A DNA stretch of 7,850 nt, taken from NCBI GenBank assembly GCA_902490315.1, contig CABUDK010000046.1, forward strand, positions 1 to 7,850, given 5' to 3'. The notes beneath the pieces are model-generated. The model saw only the letters and a list, made by a program, of their open reading frames with translations. It did not search any database and was not told the DNA's origin. The stretch is from an uncultured Porphyromonas sp. Its GTDB lineage: Bacteria; Bacteroidota; Bacteroidia; Bacteroidales; Porphyromonadaceae. Each line of letters opens with the position of its first letter. Within the stretch, counting starts at the first letter, position 1. The translations under genes and the position numbers were made by a program. This document shows, piece by piece, positions 1 through 7,743 of the stretch.

Positions 1-932
1 TCGGTGGAGCTTACTGGGTATGGATCTTGATCTGCTTGACCTTCGTCATACAGGCGGTCTCTTACGAGTATCAGTCTAAGCATGGCAACATATGGGGTAA
101 GAAGACCTTCCAGACCTTCCTCTTTATCAATGGCGTCTTGGCTCCGGTACTTCTAGGTGCTGCGGTCTCGACGCTCTTCACGGGCGGTAACTTCATCGTG
201 GACAAGAGCGCCATCTACGACCTCGGAGCCTCTATGCAGACCATCTCCGTTTGGCAGCCCGATCCCCTCACGGGGCTACAGCTACACGGACTGGAGGCTA
301 TCTTCAATCCCTGGAATGTGGTACTCGGTGTGACGCTGCTCTTCCTCGCACGCACTACGGCGCTCCTATACTTCATCAACAATATAGAAGATGAGGTCGC
401 CTACGAGCGTGCTCGCAAGAGCCTGCTACCCAATGCAGCTATCTTCGTCGTCCTTTTCGTCGCTTATGTGGTCTTCCTCATGGTGACCAAGGGATACGAT
501 GTAGACCCCAGTACGGGAGCCGTTAGCCTAGTGCAGTACAAGTATCTGCACAACTTCCTCGCTATGCCCGTGATCCTTATCGTCTTCCTCGTAGGCGTGG
601 TACTGGTCCTAGCGGGCGTGATCCTTACGCTGGTCAAGAAAGGCTTCCGTAAGGGTATCTGGCTCGAAGGTGTCGGCGTCGTCCTCGCTGTGTTAGGCCT
701 GCTCCTCATCCTCGGGTACAACAACACCGCTTACTACCCCTCAATAGCTGACATCAATAGCTCGCTGACGATCCAAAACAGTAGCTCCAGCCCCTATACG
801 CTGAAGGCTATGAGCATCGTCTCACTACTGATCCCGTTTGTTTTGGCGTACATCTTCTACGCTTGGCGTGCCATCGACCGCAAGAAGATCACACGTCACG
901 AGATGGGTCAAGACGAGGAGATTAAGTACTAG
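1..932 (+). CDS. cydB: Cytochrome bd quinol oxidase subunit II, 5' end cut by window
   Basis: Subunit II of the cytochrome bd terminal oxidase, an inner-membrane complex with CydA that oxidises quinol and reduces oxygen to water at low oxygen tension. The frame is open from base 3, so the gene begins outside the window; about 309 C-terminal residues are visible of a family length near 380. The stretch starting GGAYWVWI and continuing to QAVSYEYQSK, then LFINGVLAPVLLG, is characteristic of Bacteroidota CydB. I count about seven hydrophobic membrane segments, starting at the window edge and ending near FVLAYIFYAW, followed by a short charged tail. An apparent TTG start at 27 is only an internal codon. 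cydA is expected immediately upstream but is outside the window. A strong stem-loop follows the TAG stop. I see no frameshift. Identification is firm at family level and rests on recognition of the protein, not a database search. Confidence 0.93.
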   Translation, partial: GGAYWVWILICLTFVIQAVSYEYQSKHGNIWGKKTFQTFLFINGVLAPVLLGAAVSTLFTGGNFIVDKSAIYDLGASMQTISVWQPDPLTGLQLHGLEAIFNPWNVVLGVTLLFLARTTALLYFINNIEDEVAYERARKSLLPNAAIFVVLFVAYVVFLMVTKGYDVDPSTGAVSLVQYKYLHNFLAMPVILIVFLVGVVLVLAGVILTLVKKGFRKGIWLEGVGVVLAVLGLLLILGYNNTAYYPSIADINSSLTIQNSSSSPYTLKAMSIVSLLIPFVLAYIFYAWRAIDRKKITRHEMGQDEEIKY

Positions 933-980
933 TCACGGTGACTGATCCCGTTCAGTAGGGTCAGCAAACTAACCTTAATA

Positions 981-1024
981 AAGGGGGCGGCACTTAGACC
1001 AAGGAGTCTAGGTGTCGCCCCCTT
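981..1024 (+). terminator. Stem-loop terminator after cydB
   Basis: Two 19-base arms (981-999 and 1006-1024) pair completely apart from two G-U wobbles, around a 6-base loop. The base of the stem is AAGGGGGCGG pairing with the CGCCCCCTT side. It begins 48 bases after the cydB stop. The T tract after the stem is weak (a TT and a TTT within GCTTTGCG), but the length and GC content of the stem make termination of the cydB transcript the likely role. Confidence 0.82.
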
Positions 1025-1053
1025 GCTTTGCGCTTGAATAGGGTGGTGATTCA

Positions 1054-1118
1054 GTGCTAACACTGGTTGGCACTCCAGTTTCATAGGTAGGAAACTCTAG
1101 TTTCATAGAGAAGAAACT
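1054..1118. repeat. Three consecutive small stem-loops, the last two a 22-base tandem repeat
   Basis: Three hairpins stand in a row. The first has arms 1054-1061 and 1066-1073 (GTGCTAAC with GTTGGCAC, one wobble) and a 4-base loop. The second has arms 1077-1082 and 1091-1096 (AGTTTC with GAAACT) and an 8-base loop. The third has the same arms at 1099-1104 and 1113-1118, again with an 8-base loop. The second and third units repeat with a 22-base period and share AGTTTCATAG at the left and GAAACT at the right. They lie between the cydB terminator and the promoter boxes of the FHA gene. They could be a dispersed intergenic repeat or dyad sites for a regulator; the sequence alone does not decide. 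Confidence 0.6.
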
Positions 1119-1151
1119 GCGAACGGCTCCGAGTGAAGTGAGTTTAGGTGG

Positions 1152-1170
1152 TATATTTGTGGTACATTTG
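1152..1170 (+). promoter_or_regulatory. Two overlapping-range TAnnTTTG promoter boxes upstream of the FHA gene
   Basis: TATATTTG (1152-1159) and TACATTTG (1163-1170) both match the Bacteroidota -7 consensus TAnnTTTG. The second would start transcription around 1175-1178, giving a leader of about 25 bases to the GTG start at 1203. No good TTTG -33 element lies at the usual 19-21 base spacing; the closest is GTTTA at 1142-1146, slightly too near. Two matches 11 bases apart allow either alternative start sites or one functional box. The promoter would serve the FHA gene and probably the cysteine desulfidase gene after it. Confidence 0.55.
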
Positions 1171-1202
1171 TAGGTGCAAAACGAACTTTCGCACACATCT
1201 CC

Positions 1203-1742
1203 GTGAACTATATCCTCTGTCCTCACTGTACGACTAAGATCTCTGAAGAGACGATCCTCGCCAATGCTGACTGCCGTGGCAAGGTCGCTATGCTCTGCCC
1301 TGCATGCTCCGAGAGCCTACGCTTTCGCCTGAGGGGCGCTACGCTAGAGCATCTCAACGCACGCTACGCCGACCTCTCTCCCGAGGGGGAGCCGGTGCGA
1401 GCTTACTTGCAGTTGATCGCCAACGACTTTGCCTACGCCGCCTTGCTCCCGCTCTACGAGGGGTGCAACACGATAGGCAGCTACAACGGACGTGGCACCT
1501 CGGTCACCACCCCGATACATAGTAGCGACCCTAGCTTGGGACGCAACCATTGCCAGATCACGATAGAGCCTGATGGACAGGCGATCATACAGGACTTGGA
1601 TAGTATGACGGGTACTTTCGTCGCTGGCGTTGAGTACCTGCCAGATACTTTCTGCGAACTGCACTCTGGCGATGTGATCACGCTGGGGGCGACCTCTCTG
1701 ATCTATGTGACACGTAGTGATTACGAAGCGACAAATCCTTAA
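1203..1742 (+). CDS. Zinc-ribbon and FHA-like domain protein
   Basis: A 179-residue, probably cytoplasmic protein with two parts. Residues 1-40 look like a small zinc ribbon, with CPHC (Cys6, Cys9) and CPAC (Cys32, Cys35) plus an extra Cys24. Residues about 80-170 match a forkhead-associated (FHA) beta-sandwich: NTIGS, then LGRNHCQI, DLDSMTGTFVAG, LHSGDVITLG and a final hydrophobic strand. FHA domains usually bind phosphothreonine, but here the usual Arg after the IG pair is Ser93, the Ser of the SRxH motif is Gly113 and the Asn before GT is Thr136, while Arg114 and His116 remain. Phosphopeptide binding is therefore uncertain. The GTG start at 1203 is the only plausible one: upstream codons in frame back to about 1180 include no ATG, GTG or TTG, and it suits the promoter boxes. 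No signal peptide or membrane segment is seen. The next gene begins 22 bases downstream. The specific function is unknown. Confidence 0.82.
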   Translation: MNYILCPHCTTKISEETILANADCRGKVAMLCPACSESLRFRLRGATLEHLNARYADLSPEGEPVRAYLQLIANDFAYAALLPLYEGCNTIGSYNGRGTSVTTPIHSSDPSLGRNHCQITIEPDGQAIIQDLDSMTGTFVAGVEYLPDTFCELHSGDVITLGATSLIYVTRSDYEATNP

Positions 1743-1764
1743 CTAGCATATTCCTCCTTACCTT

Positions 1765-3078
1765 ATGAAGACGACCAATAGACTGACCCCTGCTTTACGC
1801 CAAGAGATCATCTCGCTCATCCACCAAGAGGTGGTGCCTGCCACGGGCTGTACGGAGCCTGTAGCTGTGTCGCTCTGCACTGCCTACGCTAGTGCTACGC
1901 TGGGAGACTTTACCGCGGAGCGTGTCACGGTCTTACTAAGCCCCAACGTGCTCAAGAATGCCCTCGGTGTCGGAATACCTGGAACGGGCATGATCGGACT
2001 ACCGATAGCGATCGCTCTCGGCATCGTCATCGCTCAGCCTGACAAGGGGCTCACGCTCCTAGATAGCTTTACGCCTGAGCAACTGGCTGAGGCTAAGCGT
2101 CTAGTCGAGGCTAAGATAATCAACATCGGTACGAAGCCTGAGCCTGTCGATAAGCTCTACGCTGAGGTGACGATCCAGACGGCCAGTGGCGAGACTGCCA
2201 CCGCGATCATCAGTGGCAAGCATGATCATCTGACTTATCTTGCTAAGGGTGAGCAGATCCTAGAGGATCATCCGATAGGGCAGCAGGAGGACGAGGAGGA
2301 CGAGGATGAGCTGGCGCTCAACTTCTCGCTCGTATATGACTTTGCTACGACTGCCCCGCTGGAGGAGATCGAGTTTATCCTAGCCGATGCGGAGGTCAAT
2401 GCGGAGGCTAGTAGACTCTCGATGAAGTCTAACTACGGCCACGCTGTGGGGCGTATGGTGCAGAGTGACTTGGGGCGTAAGTATCTAGGCGAATCGACCC
2501 TGACGCAGATTATTGCAGCGACGAGTGCCGCTTGCGATGCACGTATGGACGGGGCGCCGGTGACGGTGATGAGCAATTCGGGCAGTGGCAACCAGGGTAT
2601 CACGGCAACGATGCCTGTGCTGACCTTTGCCAAGGAGCAGAAGAAGAGCCACGAGGAGACGGTTCGTGCCCTAATGCTGAGTAATCTGATGGTGATCTAT
2701 ATCAAGCAGAAGCTGGGTCGCCTCTCGGCTCTGTGCGGTTGTGTCGTTGCCTCGACGGGTGCTGCTTGTGGCTTAACCTATCTGCTCGGGGGGAATAAGC
2801 AGCAGGTGAGCTATGCGGTGAAGAATATGGTGGGCAACATCACCGGCCTACTCTGCGACGGTGCTAAGCCGAGCTGTAGCCTGAAGGTATCGAGTGGTGT
2901 GAGCACGGCGATGTTCTCAGCCTTGCTAGCGATGGAGCAGAAGGTAGTTACTGGTAGCGAGGGCATTGTGGACGATGATGTAGATCAGACGATAGACAAC
3001 CTGACCAGCATAGGTCGTGTGGGTATGAATGAGACGGATCGTCTCGTGCTCAACATTATGACTTCCAAAAAGCACTAA
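1765..3078 (+). CDS. cyuA: L-cysteine desulfidase, CyuA / UPF0597 family
   Basis: A 437-residue cytoplasmic protein, close to the length of E. coli CyuA (YhaM). The family uses an oxygen-sensitive iron-sulfur cluster to convert L-cysteine to pyruvate, ammonia and sulfide, and is related in fold to the iron-sulfur L-serine dehydratases. Family marks visible are PATGCTEPVAV (Cys29), the glycine-rich SNSGSGNQG (residues 271-278), LCGCVVASTGAACG (Cys324, Cys326, Cys335) and LLCDGAKPSCSLK (Cys364, Cys371). Cys29 and the cysteines of the last two motifs are the likely cluster ligands; which bind iron is inference. A very acidic run at residues 173-183 separates the N- and C-terminal halves and is probably a flexible linker. 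The ATG has no clear Shine-Dalgarno site, as usual in Bacteroidota. It follows the FHA gene by 22 bases with no promoter box between, so co-transcription is likely. An L-serine dehydratase-like activity cannot be excluded. No transporter gene is adjacent. Confidence 0.88.
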   Translation: MKTTNRLTPALRQEIISLIHQEVVPATGCTEPVAVSLCTAYASATLGDFTAERVTVLLSPNVLKNALGVGIPGTGMIGLPIAIALGIVIAQPDKGLTLLDSFTPEQLAEAKRLVEAKIINIGTKPEPVDKLYAEVTIQTASGETATAIISGKHDHLTYLAKGEQILEDHPIGQQEDEEDEDELALNFSLVYDFATTAPLEEIEFILADAEVNAEASRLSMKSNYGHAVGRMVQSDLGRKYLGESTLTQIIAATSAACDARMDGAPVTVMSNSGSGNQGITATMPVLTFAKEQKKSHEETVRALMLSNLMVIYIKQKLGRLSALCGCVVASTGAACGLTYLLGGNKQQVSYAVKNMVGNITGLLCDGAKPSCSLKVSSGVSTAMFSALLAMEQKVVTGSEGIVDDDVDQTIDNLTSIGRVGMNETDRLVLNIMTSKKH

Positions 3079-3094
3079 CAGCCATTTGACAGAT

Positions 3095-3142
3095 AAATGA
3101 AAAGGCTGTAGCACCGCTCTCGGTACTACAGCCTTTTCATTT
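3095..3142. terminator. Bidirectional terminator between converging genes
   Basis: Two 22-base arms (3095-3116 and 3121-3142) pair with a single C-A mismatch around the 4-base loop CTCT. Because the outer arms read AAATGAAAAGG and CCTTTTCATTT, a transcript from either strand ends in the same T-rich right arm. The hairpin starts 16 bases after the plus-strand desulfidase stop and ends 17 bases beyond the end of minus-strand asnS, as expected for a shared terminator of convergent genes. Confidence 0.9.
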
Positions 3143-3159
3143 GATATGCTTTGCTTTTG

Positions 3160-4575
<1,416 letters not shown>

Positions 4576-4603
4576 AGTATCTGCTGATATGGTTTATACC
4601 TAT

Positions 4604-6022
4604 TTAGTCTTCTATCTCTTCGGATGCAAAGGGATGATCTGGTGTCTCTTGGTGCTTATGGTAGACTTTGGTGGTGGGTGCTACGCCGTTGTCCTCTTGC
4701 TCCTTGACACCCATGCGGAGGTAGCGTACTTCCTCGGGCGTAAGGTAGCGCCAGCGTCCTCGTGGTAGATCTTTCTTGGTGAGACCTGCGTAGTAGACAC
4801 GGTCTAGGTGCACAACGCGATAGCCTAGATGCTCGAAGATGCGGCGCACGATGCGGTTGCGACCCGAGTGAATCTCTATGCCGACCTTGTCGTGGGTCTG
4901 TCCAGTGATGTAGCTGATGGCATCGGCGTGTATCTCGCCATCCTCTAGCTCGAAGCCGTGAGCGATCATCTGCATGTGCTCTATGGAGACCTCCTTGTCG
5001 ATGGCTACCTCGTAGATCTTCTTCTTGCGAAAGGCGGGGTGCATCAAGCGCACCGCTAGGTCGCCATCATTGGTCAGAAGGAGGATGCCGGTCGTGTTGC
5101 GGTCTAGTCGACCGATGGGATAGATGCGCTCAGTGCAAGCGTTGTGCACGAGGTCCATGACGGTGCGTCGCCCCTCGGGATCGGTGAGTGTGGTGACGCA
5201 GTTCTTCGGCTTGTTAAGCAGTACGTAGACTTTAGCCTCTAGAGAGACCAGCTTGTCATCGACCATCACTTGGTCGGTCGGTAGTACCTGCGAGCCGAGC
5301 TCGGAGACGACGGTGCCGTTGACCTTGACACGTCCTGCGGCGATGTACTGGTCTGCCGTGCGACGGGAACATAGTCCTGAGTTGGAGAGGAACTTATTGA
5401 GTCGTATCGGTTCGCCAGCCTCGACTAAGGGAGAGGCGTAGCGTATAGGCTCGACAGGAGCCTTAGGTGTGCGTGGCTTAGCTTCGCCATTACGCTGCTT
5501 GTTGGAGCGCTGACCAGCGTTCTTGCGAGGAGCAGATGAGCGCTTGTCTTTACGGTCTGCTGTGCCAGCTGATGCTCCTCTCTTGCGTTGTGGCGATGAG
5601 GTGCGAGCTTCTTCGCTATGCCTTGTAGAGCGGGTAGCTTTTCCCCTCTGCTTGGCGTATGGGTATATGACAGGGTCATCTTGATCGCCATTGCTAACTA
5701 CAGACACAGGCGCCGACACTTTGTGAAAACTCCGCCCCCCAGTATGCTGCTCATCGAAGTCAGACCTTCGCTCCAAAGCTTTCTCAGCATTAATGTCGCG
5801 GGGTTTGACCATCTCGGAGGCATCTATGTTGCGATGCGTCACCGTGGCACTCTCCTCGCCACTGACCTTGACACGGATCAAGGACTCATTGGCAGCGGGC
5901 CGCGCTATGCGTTGACGTCTGCGCTTGCCAGTAGGTGCGGACGCGGGCACCTCGGCAGATGAATCTGCAGAGGAACTCTTCTTGTGTTGTGCCTCTGATG
6001 TAGGATTGCTGTCTATAGACAT
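4604..6022 (-). CDS. rluB: RluB-type rRNA pseudouridine synthase with long basic N-terminal extension
   Basis: A 472-residue protein of the RsuA/RluB/RluE/RluF family, which isomerises uridine to pseudouridine in ribosomal RNA. From the chosen start, residues 1-205 are low-complexity and rich in Lys, Arg, Ser, Ala and Asn, probably disordered. An S4 RNA-binding domain follows (about 206-253: IRLNKFLSNSGLCSRRTADQYI), then the catalytic domain (about 264-437). The catalytic Asp is Asp307 in GRLDRNTTGILLLTNDG; NKPKNCVTT and GRNRIVRRIFEHLGY are further family motifs. E. coli RluB is about 290 residues, so the tail accounts for the extra length. The start is the ATG at 6022 (MSIDSNPTS); a GTG at 6043 in the same frame would add seven residues and is less likely. 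The target is most likely 23S rRNA of the RluB class, but that specificity is inferred: RsuA-like action on 16S rRNA cannot be excluded. It probably heads an operon with asnS. Confidence 0.88.
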   Translation of the reverse strand: MSIDSNPTSEAQHKKSSSADSSAEVPASAPTGKRRRQRIARPAANESLIRVKVSGEESATVTHRNIDASEMVKPRDINAEKALERRSDFDEQHTGGRSFHKVSAPVSVVSNGDQDDPVIYPYAKQRGKATRSTRHSEEARTSSPQRKRGASAGTADRKDKRSSAPRKNAGQRSNKQRNGEAKPRTPKAPVEPIRYASPLVEAGEPIRLNKFLSNSGLCSRRTADQYIAAGRVKVNGTVVSELGSQVLPTDQVMVDDKLVSLEAKVYVLLNKPKNCVTTLTDPEGRRTVMDLVHNACTERIYPIGRLDRNTTGILLLTNDGDLAVRLMHPAFRKKKIYEVAIDKEVSIEHMQMIAHGFELEDGEIHADAISYITGQTHDKVGIEIHSGRNRIVRRIFEHLGYRVVHLDRVYYAGLTKKDLPRGRWRYLTPEEVRYLRMGVKEQEDNGVAPTTKVYHKHQETPDHPFASEEIED

Positions 6023-6125
6023 GAAGCTATTTAATGACCACACAACAGGTTTAGTATGTTGCGTGGTATATTCTGTATCAAGGGGACTCTGTCGCTGTTA
6101 AAACAACGTCAACAGGCTTCCCTTC

Positions 6126-6152
6126 GGATCTTACTAACTGTGGATCTTACTA
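6126..6152. repeat. Short direct repeat in the leader of the pseudouridine synthase gene
   Basis: GGATCTTACTA occurs at 6126-6136 and again at 6142-6152, two perfect 11-base copies with a 16-base period. They lie in the 170-base gap between purB and the pseudouridine synthase gene, inside the presumed 5' leader just downstream of the TACCTTTG box. The role is unknown; it may be chance duplication or a tandem binding site. Confidence 0.5.
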
Positions 6153-6168
6153 GTTGATTGAGCTGAGA

Positions 6169-6176
6169 CAAAGGTA
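6169..6176 (-). promoter_or_regulatory. TACCTTTG promoter box for the pseudouridine synthase / asnS operon
   Basis: Read on the minus strand, TACCTTTG matches the Bacteroidota -7 consensus TAnnTTTG exactly. It lies 16 bases past the purB stop and would start transcription near 6160-6164, giving a leader of about 140 bases before the ATG at 6022. I see no matching TTTG -33 element at the expected spacing, which lies within the end of purB. The position between two same-strand genes supports a promoter separate from that of purB. Confidence 0.5.
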
Positions 6177-6192
6177 CTAATTTATTAGCAGA

Positions 6193-7527
6193 CTAGAGCC
6201 CTACGTAGTTGTGCGGGGTGATCTGACGAAGTTCCTCTTTGACCTCCTCAGCAACTTCTAGGGTGTCGATGAAATTGGCGATCGTCTCTTGGCTTATCTC
6301 CTCACCCGTGCGGGTCAGTGCCTTGAGCGTCTCATAGGGGTGCGGATAACCCTCACGGCGCAGGATCGTCTGGATAGCCTCGGCGACGACTGCCCAGTTG
6401 CAATCTAAGTCATGTGCGATGCGCTCGGGGTGGATGACTAGCTTGCCAAGACCCTTAGAGAGACTGCTGAAAGCTATCAGCGCGTAACCCATCGGGACAA
6501 GCTGATTGCGTATCACCGTTGAGTCGGTCAAGTCGCGCTGCAGACGAGATATGGGGAGCTTAGAGGCTAGATGCAGAGCCACTGCATTGGCTAGTCCGAG
6601 GTTGCCCTCAGCATTCTCAAAATCAATGGGATTAACTTTGTGAGGCATCGCACTTGAGCCGACTTCTCCTGCCTTGATCTTCTGTCCGAAGTAGCTCATA
6701 GAGATGTAGCTCCAGAAGTCTCGAGCGAGGTCGATGAGGATCGTGTTGATACGAGCCATCGCCTCAAAGAGAGCAGCAAGGTTGTCGTAGTTGGAGATCT
6801 GCGTCGTGTACTGCTCACGCTCCAGCCCTAGTGATGTGAGGAAGCAATTGCCAAAAGCAACCCAGTCAATGGTGGGGTAGGCGACATGGTGCGCATTAAA
6901 GTTGCCCGTAGCACCGCCAAATTTGCCCGTGATAGGCACCTGCTCCAGCGCTTTCGTTTGCTGCTCCAAGCGGTAGACGAAGACCATGATCTCCTTGCCC
7001 AGACGTGTGGGGCTAGCGGGTTGACCATGTGTGCGAGCCAGCATAGCAACATCGTGCCACTCATTAGCGAGCTGACGTAGCTGCTCGATGAGCTTCTGCA
7101 GGGTCGGAAGGTATACCTCATGTAGCGCCTCACGGAGCATGAGCGGGAAGGCGGTATTGTTGACATCTTGCGAGGTTAGTCCGAAGTGGACAAACTCCTC
7201 AATCTCCTCTAGTTCTAGCTGAGGTAGATGACGCTTGATGTAGTACTCGACAGCCTTGACATCGTGATTAGTCGTAGCCTCTATATCCTTCACCTCCTGA
7301 GCGGCCTCTATAGACCATTCCTTGTAAAGCTTTCTTAGAGCCTCTTGCTTAGGCGCTGGGAGAGCTTTGCTCAGCGAAGGGATTGCTTGGGTTAGCGCTA
7401 TGAGGTATTCCACCTCGATACGTACACGGTAGCGGATGAGCGCCGACTCAGAGCTGTAAGCTGCTAGGGGAGCCGTCTTGCTCGCATAGCGACCATCTAG
7501 AGGTGAGATTGCTTGAAGAGCTGACAT
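6193..7527 (-). CDS. purB: Adenylosuccinate lyase
   Basis: Cytoplasmic homotetrameric enzyme of the fumarase/aspartase superfamily. It acts twice in purine synthesis, cleaving SAICAR to AICAR and adenylosuccinate to AMP, releasing fumarate each time. The start is the ATG at 7527, giving 444 residues that open with MSALQAISPLDGRYASKT, the standard PurB beginning. The frame stays open another 45 codons upstream but that stretch is not PurB-like and runs into a hairpin. Visible motifs are HFGLTSQDVNNT (about 114-125), ARTHGQPASPT (about 164-174, catalytic His167 by analogy with E. coli His171), the signature SSAMPHKVNP (291-300, catalytic serine loop) and LQRDLTDSTVIRNQ (about 329-342). Length and motif order match the longer E. 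coli-like PurB class. It stands alone among translation genes with no other pur gene in view. No clear promoter box is seen in the 125 bases between the hairpin and the start. Confidence 0.95.
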   Translation of the reverse strand: MSALQAISPLDGRYASKTAPLAAYSSESALIRYRVRIEVEYLIALTQAIPSLSKALPAPKQEALRKLYKEWSIEAAQEVKDIEATTNHDVKAVEYYIKRHLPQLELEEIEEFVHFGLTSQDVNNTAFPLMLREALHEVYLPTLQKLIEQLRQLANEWHDVAMLARTHGQPASPTRLGKEIMVFVYRLEQQTKALEQVPITGKFGGATGNFNAHHVAYPTIDWVAFGNCFLTSLGLEREQYTTQISNYDNLAALFEAMARINTILIDLARDFWSYISMSYFGQKIKAGEVGSSAMPHKVNPIDFENAEGNLGLANAVALHLASKLPISRLQRDLTDSTVIRNQLVPMGYALIAFSSLSKGLGKLVIHPERIAHDLDCNWAVVAEAIQTILRREGYPHPYETLKALTRTGEEISQETIANFIDTLEVAEEVKEELRQITPHNYVGL

Positions 7528-7652
7528 ACTATTATGGATTGAAGAGTGTTGTAAGATGACAGAAGGAGAGCGTGTCGCCACGCCAAGTCTGCTGCGGCTA
7601 ACGAAGTGCGCTGACGATAGCCATAGCGACTTGATAGAAAATAGATTAATGA

Positions 7653-7719
7653 CTAGACGCAAGACTCAAGATCGAGATGTCATAAGGGAGACATCGTGCG
7701 TCCTGTGTCTTGCGCCTAG
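7653..7719 (-). terminator. Long imperfect hairpin between rplT and purB, probable terminator
   Basis: Arms 7653-7681 and 7690-7719 form a roughly 30-base imperfect inverted repeat around an 8-base loop. The outer segment pairs CTAGACGCAAGAC with GTCTTGCGCCTAG (one mismatch or wobble), the inner segment pairs GATGTC with GACATC perfectly, and the middle is mismatched. It starts 24 bases after the rplT stop on the minus strand and is followed by a moderately T-rich stretch (TAATCTATTTTC). The position fits the terminator of a ribosomal protein operon, although it is longer and more interrupted than a simple terminator and could act as an attenuator for purB. Confidence 0.6.
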
Positions 7720-7743
7720 GCTTTGTATTAGAGAGCTGCTCGT

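Noticed and set aside
1008..1226. 72-codon minus-strand open frame over the cydB-FHA gap
   Set aside because: It covers the terminator arm, the stem-loops and the promoter boxes, and the product has no recognisable features.
5618..5962. 114-codon plus-strand open frame opposite the pseudouridine synthase tail
   Set aside because: Antisense to a continuous minus-strand coding frame, with no family resemblance and no promoter box in front.
6022..6043. GTG start seven codons upstream for the pseudouridine synthase
   Set aside because: Possible but weaker than the ATG at 6022; the added residues are not conserved-looking and no ribosome site favours it.
7528..7662. 45-codon N-terminal extension of purB
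   Set aside because: It would begin at a TTG inside the long hairpin, and PurB proteins begin at the LxxxSPLDGRY region that follows the ATG at 7527.
7528..7743. Purine riboswitch ahead of purB
   Set aside because: I looked for a three-way junction aptamer in the leader and saw only the long hairpin and unstructured sequence.
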